Source of the DNA: Polytrichum commune
Taxonomy: Eukaryota > Streptophyta > Polytrichopsida > Polytrichales > Polytrichaceae
DNA: 64,000 nt
Direction: 5' to 3'
Assembly: GCA_950295325.1 (NCBI GenBank)
Contig: OX485803.1
Span: 1,488,001 to 1,552,000 of the forward strand
In this document: piece by piece, positions 12,701-25,552 of the stretch
How the letters are laid out: each line of letters begins with the position of its first letter
Position numbering within the stretch: position 1 is the first letter of the stretch
The notes under the pieces: generated by a model
Seen by the model: only the letters and a program-made list of their open reading frames with translations
What the model was told of the DNA's origin: nothing
The model's database searches: none
Position numbers and translations under genes: made by a program

Positions 12701-15700
12701 GAACAATAAGTATGAACAATATAGAAAGGGACAGCAATAGTTGCATGACTTGCTACAAACACAAATAAGAGAAATAATCCTTGACCCACCTATTTGAATC
12801 CTTCCGGAAATTGCAAATTACCACTATTTTCCCAAGCCACACTACACCAGCACACTGGACCTGTCGTTCCTGACAAACATCACCAAAAACTCGCCATTTT
12901 TTCATTTGTACATCATGAAGGATCAGACCCTGGCGGCCAGCAATCGCAAGGTATGTCCCATCTTCATTGCCTGCAACATGAAGAACAGGCCAGTTGTCCG
13001 CCATATACGAATGCTGCAACCCAAGTATACCACTGGCTAAGTAACATTAATGTAGAAGAGTTTCACAACAATTGCTATAAACACAATAAAGGTGTCCAAC
13101 CACATTCCTACTCCAACCTGTAGTCAAAGGGAAGCAGAGTGTCATATATCCTCTAGCCTACATGTGAATTTCCAGAACACAGCCAAGAACCAAAGATACG
13201 CAATGCAAAACGAAGACAGCGAACAACCTCACACTCTCCTCAGATTGGAAGTAAGCATATATATGCAACTTACAGGGATCACAAGGTGTTGGATCTTGAT
13301 GTCATTGTTCTCATCAGGTTGAACCAGTAACACACGGTCTGCCCCATGCAGAAGTTGCCACAAATTTGTGATTCCAGAAATGCCTTGGCTTGCAGAACTG
13401 CCAGAAAAATTGTCCACCGTTACAATCAGGATCCAAAGTCACTTACCAGGTAAACTACTACACACTAAATGAGCAGATTCAGAGGTCTCAGTGTACGATA
13501 ACGAACTCCGTTACCATTTACACATTGGTGGCAGTTCCTTATGGGATCCAAAACCACCAGCAGTCCCCATGAAATTCTTCAACAAATGTGCAATTGATAC
13601 AGACAAAGTCACTATGAATAAATATATACATAAATAAATATTCTATTCTATGTGTTGACACAAGGAAAAGGCACCTTTTAGCAAAGTGAAATTCAAAAAA
13701 GCGTGAGGTGTTGCCCCGTTCAGCAGAGAAAAGCTCATATCCATGCTCCCCCCACGCCAATGCTGCAACACCTTCTACCATGGGCTCACTTGTGGATCTG
13801 TCGTTATTGACTCGAGGGGATGGAGATTGTGAGTTGCTCATGCTACCTTGCCGAATGGTACACATAAGCCGGCATCCAGAAGCTGACCACACTGCCAGGC
13901 CCCTATTCCGCCACCCAACCGCAAATGCACGGTTGTCTGGTGTCCAAGTGACTTGACACACAGGGCCAGTATCTTCCACTGCATACCTAACAAAACAAGG
14001 CACACACACTATTAATCTGAAGTACAGCAGATGACAAATTTGAAACACATTTCAGTAACTGCATGACAAAATATACAAAGTTTATTTGCAGAGAGGTGTG
14101 GGCTAAATGCTTCTGGCACAGATTAACAGGTATGGTAGGGATTCAAATGTGTCCAAGAAATCAATCTATTGTCTAAGATATAAGCAGGAGACTACTGAAG
14201 CATTAGGCCCCTAAGGATACCAGAAGGCATATGCTTGAACCTGCATATGGACAGTTTTCTATTTGCTATAAAATCTCAAGTACAGTTAACACTATTACCT
14301 GTGACTAAAATCATTTCAATTATAACACCAGCTGTATGAATATGTACCAGACAGGCATGATCAAGGAATTGGAAAGTTGCTCTCAGCCATAATTCAGAAT
14401 TCACACATCCGAGGACTACAAATCAAACTTTTAGGGGAAACCATGGAGCCTGTAAGGTTCTAGATGCAACAAATTCGAATATTACCCCCAGTCAATCAAT
14501 GATATCGTCCGAAGGAATAACGCACTGTCGGCCAGATTAAAAAGCTCCACTGTTCCCCGTCGTGTTCCTATAGCCAAAAGCTGCTGGTCGTGGGCAATGG
14601 ATGCACAAACAGCATCATATACCCCCACCCACTTCTCTGGAGTGATCTCAGTGCCTTGCTTTGAACCCTTTCTACTAACAGAAGAAAGAATAACAGTACC
14701 ATCTGAACAGACTGCCACCAGAAGATGTAGCTCTGTTGAGATTTGAAGTTGAGAGAAGCCAGCGCCCCTCTTTAGACTCCTAGAGTCATCAATGGGTGGT
14801 AATGGAGGGACAACATGAGGAGATGCCCCTGGAGAAGCCGCTGTTTTTGTAGACTCAAGTAACTGAGTCGTTTCGGAGGCATAAATGAAGCCTTGCAGTA
14901 CATCAGAAACCCCAAGAATCTGCTCAAACATACCCGCATCTGCATTAGAACAGACGGGAACAATACAAAAACAGCAAGAGAGCGTTTACCTTTGACTTCT
15001 ACAAAATCAGCAGAGATTAAACATGTGTCAGCAATTGTGCTCTAACATGAGGACAATGTACAGAATCAAAAGGTATAGTTTATGTCCAACTGTGGTCCTT
15101 CTAAAAGAAACAGATGATTCTGTTTGAACTAGTCCAACAAAATCAGCTTGCAAGCTTTAGGGCAGCAAATATCTTGTAGCTGCCATGAATTGCATAAGGG
15201 CTCTTCATTGAAATTCGAAAACAATGTCAGTAAAATATGCACAACTTAAATACTGATAACACTCATTTACATATTCAGAGACACCAGCATAGGATTGAGA
15301 TACCAAGCACATTGAGATAACTACAGGGTAAAACCCAAACCATTATGCCCTGAAGTCTGCAAGTACTTGTATTAAATGACAGTAGAAGCAAAAGCAATGT
15401 TTTTCTTCCCCACCTCTACATCAACCTTGGCCCCTAACCATGTAAATACATTTTCGATGCTAGAAAAGCTTTAGAATGTAAGCTATCAACTTTAGCCCCA
15501 CATCCTTTAAGATGCCTAAATCCGACATTATTTCACAATTGTTATGCCTAAGAGTTTGAGCACTGTGGATATTCCAAAACTATGTAACCAATATGTGGCA
15601 TCAACATCAGAATGTAAAAGCACACATACATTGCTTTACTCTTTCTTTCTGTGTGAAAAGTCTCATAATCTTTGTACTGCACATCGTTTGTTGAGAATAA

Positions 15701-17147
15701 TACATAGAACTTACCTCTCCATGCCAGGAAACCAGCTTAAGACAGTGATTGGAGAGTCCCAAAATGATGTTGAAATCATCACCAGCAATGCAGCTCCTAC
15801 AGATGAATACCAGGTCAACACCAGAGGATATATTCCCAGGAACAAAAGACTTGATATAATGAGCTAAAAGACTGAGGAATGAGTAGCTTCAACTTCAACT
15901 TCAACATCAAGTCGTTCTTATCAACAGAAGTGAGAAACGAGCAAAGAGAACCAAGCTGCATTATCTCTCTCGGTAAGGGTTTCCAACAAGCTGAAATCTG
16001 GAGGCACTATCTAATCTACGACTGCAATTGCAGTTGATTGAGATGCAAGGAACGAAATTTCCTGGGGCTGAGGCACGCACCAATGAAGTAACAGCAATAT
16101 CATTGGTGAAATCACCCAGGGGCATATCTCACTATGACTCGAAAGATTTAAAACCAACCAACCTCAATTCTAACCAAAGATATGTTACTATGGGCACATT
16201 CCTGGGTAGAAAACTCGTAAATGTCCAAAAAGTTGTGGTAAATTGTGGCATACACTGTGACGGTGCGGTTGTAGAGGGAGGCATCTACACTTGACGAGAA
16301 AATCACACTGACTAGTGATAGTCCCAAATTATCCTGGCTAGATGACCGCAGCTGCGTATCAGTGGTGTCGATATGATAAAAATGGAGATAGCTCTCAGAT
16401 GTCTGCAGGTCGCCAGATAGAGTTATTCAGGACCAAAGGAAATACACAAATATTCTCATCTTGCCACCCTACACACTAAATAGTGGCTCTTTTTGCAAAA
16501 TACTAGTGAGAGCACTAGGTTAACCGCATGTTTCTTCCCAGCACAATTTGCAAGCCAATGCACTCCACTACCTCCACATACAAGCAATAGAAAGTGTGAA
16601 ATCACCAAATAAGAATTGGCCAAGACAAGAATGTGTACCAAGACAGCAACAATGCTGGCCTTCTCATTCCAGACAGCATGTACATTCAAGCCATTGCGGA
16701 GCACCGATGCTGCGTCCCGATTGCATTGCCCCAACCTCACTTTGTGCTGCAAAAATCATTGCAGGGTTAGGGGAGTCCACCCGAAAAAATTGTCATTGAA
16801 TATTTAACTCAGTTTGCGTTCCACACATGCCACAGGGGTTGCAAAAAATTCATTCCCACCGTAAGGGTGGCCCTAAGCTCAAATCTTTGAACAAATTTAG
16901 GGCTTGTACTGTAGTCATCATAATTCTCCATCCAATGCAAAAATTCTCCACAAGCACAGACCCGATCCCACCACCATTTGCCTCCCAAAAAAAGAATTGA
17001 TTGACCAACCTGATTGGCGCTCCACACTTGGACATGCAACGAGGTGACCAGCAGCAGCCATCCCTCCTGCGCGGACAGGTGTACCACAGGCTGCGGTTGA
17101 GCAGCGCCAATTGACAGCAGCTTGGGCCATCCATACGCGATGTACAT
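6775..17147 (-). CDS. RIC1: RIC1-like protein (Golgi Rab6/Ypt6 exchange-factor subunit), complete, 25 exons
   Basis: Exons on the minus strand: 17147-17010, 16746-16639, 16402-16254, 15796-15715, 14919-14486, 13986-13675, 13397-13274, 13013-12790, 12480-12285, 12077-11890, 11594-11420, 11302-11249, 10911-10732, 10558-10446, 10414-10388, 10283-10098, 9589-9532, 9325-9266, 8949-8908, 8738-8635, 8415-8280, 7714-7637, 7324-7208, 7079-7017, 6852-6775. All introns are GT-AG and all phases agree. The sum is 3426 nt, or 1141 residues, close to the usual plant length of about 1125. The protein starts MYIAYGWP, as plant RIC1 proteins do. The N-terminal half is the WD40/quinoprotein-like propeller (DNRAFAVGWRNRGLAVWS, AIGTRRGTVELFNLADS). 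The C-terminal half is the RIC1 domain (FPEYLDVLVSVARKTDSRHW, LVAFVKGTHFDF). In yeast, Ric1 with Rgp1 activates Ypt6 at the Golgi; the plant role is inferred by homology. No break was found. Exon 3 and the 27-nt exon 15 rest mainly on phase and similarity. Confidence 0.95.
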
Positions 17148-17345
17148 GTTGTGGATGGCCGAATGCTCTTAAAACCCCAAACCTCTGAACTAAACTACGA
17201 TTTGGAGCTCATTTAAACACTCTCCTCCTCCTCCTCCTCCTCCTCCTTCTCCCTCTCCTCTCATCATCAACAACCGATCACGTCCTCACCATCGCTCCCA
17301 TTTCCTCCACGGATCGTCACAACTGCAGAAAAATAACAGAGCTCC
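17148..17345 (-). promoter_or_regulatory. 5' leader / proximal promoter of the RIC1-like gene with GAG microsatellite
   Basis: Immediately upstream of the minus-strand start codon there is a CTC trinucleotide run at about 17221-17248, read as GAG repeats in the transcript direction. Such purine-rich repeats are common in plant 5' leaders. No TATA box could be assigned with confidence. Confidence 0.4.
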
Positions 17346-20300
17346 ATGGCATCTAGGCTAGGCTCCGGAAACTGGAGTCTGGGCAAAACCCCCCAACCGG
17401 AATCGCAGCATCCCAGCATGTGGCGTCATTGTGGAGTGATTTCCTTGCGAACCCACGAAAGTTTGCCGCATTGGAGGCAATGCTGCTGCCGCCCACAAAA
17501 TGATGAGGCAGTTGTGAGAATTTTTGGAGCGGATCTTGTGTTGTACGAGGAGGATTGTGGGGTTGAAGGTGGTGTTGGGAGGAAGTTGGAGGTTGAATGC
17601 ATAGTGAGAGAAGAGAGTGTGAGTGAGTGAGTGAGAACTACTCTAGGGCTTAGGACATTGGTTGGGCCCATCACTCGCCCTCATTGTTTGCTTTTCCACG
17701 TCATAGAGGTCCCAATGTGAAATGGGTTTTTTTTTCCCCTTAAACAAGTAGGGGCCCTAGAAGTGGAGAAGAAATCTTATGTATGTAAAATCTCCAAAGC
17801 TTTGGTCATCGGCTCATTAACCCCTAAATGTTTAAGAGGCCATGATCATTTAATTTGAGGATGCTTTTGAAGGGTTTGAGTAAGCAATTTGTTTGAATGT
17901 CATGAATTTTTTGTGTGTTATGCGTCTTTTATTTGAAAAAAACAATAATAGTTTTTGGGGGTCTGAAAAATATCTAGCATGAGGAATATTCTCAAGTTTC
18001 ACTAGTTGGGATTTCTAGTGTATTTGTCCCTTCAACCAGTTCATTTAGGAGGTTTAAGTTGTTAATTATTGGGGGCCATATCTCCCTAAACTTTTGGAAT
18101 TTATAGACCAAATGTTTTCCAAATTTGTCATATACTCTTTGTGCCAAATCTATTGTTGGAATTTGGTTTTTAAGTTCTATAAGTGCCTTTATCAAAAGAT
18201 TGGGATTTGATTCGACAATGTCCAATTTCCATAGCAAGGGCCCTCAAAAAGGTAAATGCAGTGTTTGTAGTGATCTTAAATTTGCATATGGTTAGTATTT
18301 CTAGTTCCCTTCTAATGATTTCAATACACCAAAAAGTATATATGAATGATCTTGATAAGTAATTGAGGTATAAAAATTTCCATTCTTTTGGATACCTCAT
18401 CACATAAACATTGAAGTATGCCAATTAAAGACAATTGGATGGCTTAAATGTTTTGGGGTACTTCTCAACTTCATATTCTAAACATCTACACAAGTGAGTT
18501 GGGTACACACATATCATATATGGCTATAACTATTATCATAGTTTTGAAAATCAAATAGGGGCTTCCAAGATCATTTTGGGGTGGTCAACATGTAGGGCAT
18601 TTAAGGATTAATCTTTTTTCTCATAGGGGTGCATTTAAATTGATAAAGAAAATTTTAGACCATCATTGACTTTGAGGGTCTTTCATCCCACTTGGGTACA
18701 TACACAATTGGGGTACCCCTTTCAAAACCATAATTTATTCTTTTGTAATTAACATGAGGAATCCAAAATTGCCTCCCAAAAATAAAATAATAACACACAG
18801 AGCTAGTATGGTTATAAAACAAACTTTCTCACTCAAAATGTTATCGATAGTAACCACAAATTTTATTCTTTCATGATCACAATTTTGAAGTCCTTTGTGC
18901 TTTGATATGGGTAATTTGTACATATGTTTTCTATGTGTTTGAGATTACTTTAGATTAGTATCACTCCCTTATGTTGTATTTAAGTAAATTTGGACATGTT
19001 TTCAAATTTTGGACTTTAAGGTCGCTTCAATTCTATCATAGGGTCCTACATGAACCACATTGTGAAAGCACCACTTCAAAATGACCTTTAACCATTTTTA
19101 TCCATTTTGACACAATGTGGTCAACACCCCCATTGTGCAACCTCTTGGTATTAGTTCTTAACTATGTCCCTATTGACTCCCCTCCTCCCTAGCTACACCC
19201 TTTTACCGCTACACCTTTTTACCATCACATTTTGGTTTTTACTTGTTTTGTTATTTGTGGGCCTCATTTTTGTGGTGGTGGTCTCTCCATCTAATGATAA
19301 TGTCCACATGTCCTTGAACTAGGGCTCAATCTATGTAAAAATCACAATAAAATGATTGCCCTATTTAATGGCCCTACAACACTATGGCTGATGCCGCCAT
19401 AATAATGGGCAATATTCAATGTTTCCTCATGCCTCTTCATATTATTCAAGATATTTGGAAAACCCTTCCACAATCAATATGAATGTGTATATATGCACAC
19501 ATGTGAGAACAATGCTCTCATCTTTGGCCATGGCTACTTTGCCCATTTATATGAGACCACATGTTCATCTAAGGGTATTCCAAGGTTGGTTAGTCCATCT
19601 CCAAGGTGTTGGACCTCTTTAATTGCATGAAATGTTTGACCTCCTCATCAAGGACCATATGTTAAGTTTGCCATCGCATACATGTTCACTCAAACTACAT
19701 GCTATGCCTTCATTTGCCAAATGGGTGAGATTACAAGTAGTTGTTGAATGGTGTCTAAAGTTGTAACAACATGCTAAAGATAACGTGGTTGTGCATGTAA
19801 CATTTGAATCAAAGCTCAAAATGTTGCAACATCCCATCAAAAGGCCAAGCCCCGAGAAGGTGACAACGGATCACACTTGCATCCAACAAGGAAGGCAAAC
19901 TTATTAGCAGATGCAACTCAGAGGCAAATTCTCAATAAGATGTTGGCTCACGTAGATCGAATTCAATGTGTTTGCTACGATGTAGGTTCTAATTTAGAGG
20001 TACATTGTCAAATTGAGGTGCCCAAGGTGTATCATGATGTGCCAATATCATCTAGGGGGTGCAAATTTCTATAATGGAGGGCTCAAAGGATTGTGTAGGT
20101 TTTTCTCCGCAAACATATTACAACACGAGGTCATCTACATACACCATGAGGATTATGGGAGCCTCAAGCGAGGAAACAATTGCGATCCTTGTACTGAGCC
20201 TCTCAACAAGTAAAATGATGTCATTGTCAAGCTTAGCAAAGCATCCCTCGAGGCTGAGGCCACTTGCTCGACATCATACTTAAAGGGAGTCCACCCCACG

Positions 20301-21640
20301 AAGGGAGAACTCCAATAATCGACAAAATCAATTGCAATGGGAAGTGGGGAGTCAAGGAGGTTTGCAATCGGGAGGGTTTAGTCATTTTTGGGATGTGATG
20401 TTGGAAAGGCTAACTGCAAGGTGTCCTCCTCCTCCTGTTGTTGTTCACAATGGTGGGTTACAAAACCTTGGATGGACTTGAATTCAAATGGTTCGTCTCT
20501 TTGTTTGTGTGTGTGTGTGTGGGGGGGGGGGGGTCCACTCCAATGAAAGCTCATTATTGGGTAGGTGCATGGTGAATATCCTTAAAGATATCTTTAAAAT
20601 GAAAATTGGATTTTGGGTTTATGTATTGAACTTACATTTTAATAGATACAAGTGAACAAATAATCATCGTTAGTTTTTCAAACAATGTTATCAAGCATAT
20701 TCCATCTACTTTTGTAGAATGAAGGTGCTCAAATTGAAGTTGTGGGGGATGTAGGAGACTCCGATTTGGATGAAGGGGGTTCATCCAAGGAAAACATGAA
20801 TGTAATTTGTGATGAATGTGTAGTAGGACATGTGCATGTAGATAGTGGGGATGAAGATGACCAAATATTAGAAATTGACTTGGAATAATAGGATGGAAGG
20901 GAGAAAATTGCACTTAACAACTGAAGAGAAAAAAGAAAATGTATGTTGTGAAAGATACTAGCTATAAAAAAAAACCACCAAAAAATGGATCCTTTCATGA
21001 TATTTATGGGGGTAGTCATTAGTGAAATGGTGCGCCACAATTGGATCCTCCCCCGATTCTTATTTGTGGTCCACGTGTAGGTCTCATTAAGCATTGTCAA
21101 TGTTTGGCCACATGAATTTATTTCATACACATTGGAATGTCAAAATAGTGTATGGAACAAGTCTGAAGCCAATAGATATGCTAGTAAATTCCCCCCTCCC
21201 CTAATCCTAATGCTAGGGTAAAGTTTGGTCTTAAAGAATTAGGGAGGGTAAAGGGTTGGTCGTTCATTTTGAGCTCCAAAAGGTATTGGATTTTTTGCAT
21301 TGGATTTCTTCTTTTGTAAGCCCTTTTCCATGTATGTGATTTTTTTGGCTTCATGCACATTGTTTTTGTTACGACCTTCGTTTACCATGAAAAGTTCAAG
21401 GCTTTTGCACATAGTAATACACATTGTTCACATGTTATGAAAAAGGTTGCAAGGCTGGAAAGTCAAAACTTTGTGAAGCGAACATGTTGATATCAATCAT
21501 AGGATCACATCCATAATTGAAGATCTCATTAGAAATTGGTGAAATCTAGGCGAGCTTTTTAAAAACAAAAATTAGTAAATTCCTCGTAAATCAAGTTCAC
21601 ATTGCTTCAAGCTGAATGTATTTTGGTTGTTGTAAGCATA
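17346..21640. other. AT-rich region with no recognisable gene
   Basis: Short minus-strand frames at 17992-18424 look protein-like but are broken and match nothing I recognise. A GT microsatellite followed by a poly-G run lies at about 20505-20533. The 19.4-20.3 kb stretch has several overlapping broken frames, perhaps a decayed retroelement, but no diagnostic motif is visible. Confidence 0.4.
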
Positions 21641-22149
21641 AGGTAGAGGGTTCTTAAACCAACACTTTAAGCTATTGCACATACATATGGCTATGTGATT
21701 GATATAAAAAGAATGATTCATATTAGTCTTTGGGCTAAACATAAGTATAAAGAACAAAAATAGCCTCAATCGAATATTTAATGAATACCGTAGGTTCATA
21801 GCTGGTCCGACACTAAATAATTCAAAAAAAAAATCGATTTTTTTTTGGAAATTATCACTTAATGTTGTTGAAATCCTTTGAAATCAAAGTCAACATATGA
21901 CGAACTAAATTATAAATACACAAATTTATATTCTTGATGCTGTAATAAATTAAAAGGCACCAAGCCACATCAAAAGGTACTTTGCACTTGTGAAGCACAT
22001 TCCACACTAAAAACAAATGTAACAGCCTGGTCACAAACGAATCTGTAAGAGCTTCTCTATTTTGAGCATAAGCGCCTCGGAATCACAACACATAACTAAA
22101 GAACGCCTCGAAATCAGGGGAGCCTCGGCGGTCAGAGCTGAGAAATCTC

Positions 22150-22191
22150 GCAGCTCCTCCTCCTCCGCAGCAGCTCGATCCTCCTCCACAG
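22150..22191 (+). repeat. CTC/CAG-rich minisatellite, short block
   Basis: The block is made of CTCCTCCTCCGCAGCAGCT-type units and abuts the cullin-1 fragment on its 5' side. The same units form a longer block on the other side, at 22865-23030. Confidence 0.75.
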
Positions 22192-22864
22192 GTTGTAAAA
22201 CTCCTTGCATACATCAGTGACAAAGACATGTTTGCAGAGTTTTACAGGTGACCATTGTCTGATCTTTCTTTTTTTCCAAGTTCTCTGTTGGTTTCATATA
22301 GCTAAAGACCTGAATGCTTACAGGTAGTAAACATCTATATGTCACAAAGCATACAAGTGGAAGTTGCGAGTTCAGTGGTTCATGTCATCAATCTGAAATC
22401 ATATTCAGTACCAAGTGTGGCTCCATTTGTAACATCATCCTCTGCAGATATGAATATTTGATGTGCACTTATTACAAGAAGAAATTAGCTAGAAGACTAC
22501 TCTTCGACAAGAGTGCCAATGATGACCATGAGCGCAACATTTTGACCAAGTTGAAACAACAGTGCGGAGGGCAGTTTACATCAAAGATGGAGGCCATGGT
22601 ATGTTTGTGCTCTACTCTGTAGACATATTTTGGGCTGCTGAATGGGGTATGATATATACTTGGGAGGGTTAAACCTTCACCGAATGGAAGGAAATCCAAT
22701 TTGAAGGTCTATCCTCCAGTAGTGAGGCAATATGTTCTGACATTGGTGATGATTTACTGTGGCAGGTTACTGACTTGACACTGGCACATGAAAATCAAAC
22801 AAATTTCGAGGAGTATCTGCAAGACAATACCACCTCAAACCTAGGCATCAATTTGATTGTTACA
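22192..22864 (+). pseudogene. CUL1: Cullin-1 (CUL1) gene fragment captured with introns
   Basis: Three exon-like blocks of the SCF ubiquitin-ligase scaffold cullin-1 are present. Block 1, 22192-22247, reads VVKLLAYISDKDMFAEFY and ends at a good GT donor. Block 2, about 22479-22598, reads [20 protein letters not shown] and on to [17 protein letters not shown], then a GT donor. Block 3, 22766-22864, follows a CAG acceptor and reads VTDLTLAHENQTNFEEYL onwards. The fragment stops abruptly at the minisatellite, before the C-terminal cullin homology and the neddylation domain. The acceptor of block 2 appears damaged. Retained introns show capture at the DNA level, not through an mRNA. It lies opposite in strand to the transposase and has no start codon or promoter of its own that I can see. 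Confidence 0.9.
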
Positions 22865-23030
22865 TCGATCTTCCTCCTCCTGAGCTCGATCCTCCTCCGC
22901 CGCAGCAATTCAATCCTCTTCCTCCGCAGCAACTCGATCCTCCTCCGCAACTCTTCGATCCTCCTCCTCCGCAGCTCATACTCGATCCTCCTCCTCCGCA
23001 GCTGGATGATCCTCCTCCTCGTATTGGCAT
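22865..23030 (+). repeat. CTC/CAG-rich minisatellite, long block
   Basis: Imperfect tandem units of about 20-24 bp, of the type TCGATCCTCCTCCTCCGCAG, begin exactly where cullin-1 similarity ends. The Ser/Gly- and Leu/Arg-rich frames across it are by-products of the repeat and are not genes. Confidence 0.85.
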
Positions 23031-23716
23031 CGAAGGATACCCTGCTTCATCGCCGAATCTTCTTGCGTCCTTCGTGCGAATCTGTGTTGGGGGATCTTTC
23101 ACGACTAATGCATGTGCCACATCTCAGGTTGAACTTCGAAATCTCATTGCAACCACGATGTCCTTCTTTACCCTGGTCAATTGTCAAGCTTAAGCTTCTT
23201 TGATCATGGTTTAGTCATGGGGTTGCTTGCATGCCACACACAAATAAGGGTTCCAGATGCTTTTACCTTAGCCCCTTAGAGACAATGTAGGTGTGTGTAC
23301 TTAGAATCTCACGGGATGAGTTGCTATTGGTAATGATGTTTTGAACATCTATGAATTTGTGTTGCGGTGCTCTACTTGCACGTTTTTTATATTACTCATA
23401 CAACCGAGGTTGTATGTGGTTACAATACTTTATGTGAGATTTGTAGGAGATAAAACTGCTGCAGATCTAGGTGAACTTGCAGATGCTGCAAAGGTTAAAG
23501 ATTGTTGTGGTTGTGATGGTGGAGGAGGAGTTATTGTTGATGCAGAGGTTCAGATTCTTATTGTTGTGGTGATGGTGGTGGGGATTTGGCCATCTAGGAT
23601 ATGAAGTTTGGCCCTGGAATGTGTTCGTTAGGCTTTGCACAGCCTCTGCACAGCAAAAACATCATCAATGCAATCAGCCCCAAAACATTTCATTAAATCC
23701 TGTAGATGTTTGTACA

Positions 23717-25552
23717 TCAGAACCTTCCAAAAGACTTATTTTTTTGTGCAGATTGAATATACATTTTTCTAGTTGCGTCCTTTAGAGATGAAACTCGAGC
23801 TCCATGTAAACGGTTGATCTCAGCTGCCCTTTCTAATGACTCTTGCATGATTGTTGTAATGCAAGTATCCGGCTCCATGTCTTTTATTGTGTCATCCTTG
23901 TTTGTAACTTCTTCTATTTGGGTTGCTTCCTCCTTGAAAAATGGTGTTGATAAATTTGCGCATAAGACAACGTCTTGAAAATCATGTTGAAAAGCTTTAG
24001 CAATGCCACATTGTTCCCATCCAATTTGTACCATTCATTTTTTGTGAATGCTAAGTCAAGCCTCATACAACCATGAACATAGGAGAGGTTTTAAAACCCT
24101 TAGCTTAGATTCGAACTTGATGTTTTCTTCCTCCCCTGAATCTAATTGTTGAGATATTTGATTCATGTTCCATTTGTCGTATTGGATCCGAAAGGCATGC
24201 TTGAAAGGTCGTTGGAGGATAACATCTGCTGGCTGTAGAACACTTATGCAGTTGGTAGAAACAAATATTGTTTTCACTAAGGGATGAATCAATTTCAACC
24301 ATGTAAGAAACGCTGTAGAGGTATGAATGGACCAGCAGTCAATCAACCAAATAAGAGGAGTATGGATGAGAAGTCCAATAATCTCTATTTGTTTGAGTTT
24401 GTAGGGTTGAAGTATCTCTTCAACAAATGCCTTGCAAGAGTCAACATTGGACCAATGGTTGCTAGTGTGTGTGATGTGTCACCCAGCTTCTTCACACATT
24501 TTCCGACCTAGGTTCATTGGAGGTAAACTCCTACTTGTTGTTCATGTGAAAATGACTTGAAAATATAAGATGTTACTCGATAATGAAGATGAAACCGCTA
24601 TTGTAACTTGTCTTTTGTCTTTAATTCCAATCAGAGCCACATGTTTAGATCATTTTTCTTCCCAAGTTTTTGTTCCACCTGTTGGAACAAGATGGACTCT
24701 GGTCTGATCTGTGTTTACCACTAACTCACATGGGACATTGTAGCACTTAACCAAGTAGGCTATCCGTTGGGTCATCCTCAAACCTTGTAGCTCCCAATCT
24801 TTTGGTAATTTGCTTGCTGTTGTAGTAGCTTTTCTAAAAGACCAATTTAACTCTTTTCTAGCAAATGCCCTCACCCAACTAAGTGATACCTTGAATGAAG
24901 TTGAGCTTTCTTGAATAAGTAGATCTGGAGCCCTCTTTTGAATAAAGGGGATGATGAGATTGCGGATTGATCTTGCATAGAGAGGTTGTCTCGCCTTCCT
25001 ATATGCATGTAGCATCTTAATGATAGCTTCCTTTAATTCTTGATGATTGGATAGAATAGGACAATGTTGGTTTCCTCCATGGAAATGAGAAGATCCTTCA
25101 TCTACATACTTCTTATAAGCATCTTTGAGTTCTCCTATAGATGTGAACCACTCATACATACTGCTTCTAACAAGCTTCTCGTAAGTGCCATAGCTTTCTC
25201 CCGGTTTCTTGTACATCATCTTCAAGTACTTCCATGCATTGTTGAGGTTTCTATGTTTTCTAACAACAACATAAATGGGATCCCAAAGAGAAGGCTCAAA
25301 CCAATTAGTGTAATGACCCCTAACCTTGAGCTTTTTGGAAGTTGGCTCCTCTTCTTCCACTTTAGGAGTCAACAACGTTGCCTCCAATGTACCTCGTGAC
25401 CTTCCAACTGGACGCTTCACCACTTCTACTTGCAAAGCCGCTTCCTCATCCATCTTAGTCTTTAGAGTCTCAAAATCACGTGTCACTGACTGTTGCATCT
25501 CTTCTTTGGAAAGTGACATGAAAATACTACTCAAAGTCTTTGACTTTGTCAT
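23717..25552 (-). pseudogene. Pogo-like transposase (DDE_1 type), decayed
   Basis: The frame opens at 25552 (MTKSKTLSS) and reads about 300 residues to a TGA near 24650. It then continues in matching pieces to about 23717. The catalytic acidic residues of the DDE_1 family are recognisable: NTDQT in the first block, LIDCWSIH in the second and LQPADV (QPxD) in the third. The N-terminal half, with its basic stretches, would hold the DNA-binding region. At least three premature stops fall in the catalytic half (about 24648, 24540 and 24490), so the copy is inactive. In the family the enzyme cuts at TA sites, which fits the flanking TA. Confidence 0.85.

Noticed and set aside
16028-16294. Plus-strand ORF of 88 codons
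   Set aside because: It overlaps RIC1 exon 3 and intron 3 on the other strand and has no motif.
17346-17630. Plus-strand ORF just upstream of the RIC1-like gene
   Set aside because: Low-complexity composition, no recognisable domain, and it covers the likely promoter of the divergent gene.
22775-23203. Plus and minus ORFs rich in Leu/Arg/Ser or Gly/Ser
   Set aside because: They are produced by the CTC/CAG minisatellite; only the first 30 codons correspond to cullin-1.
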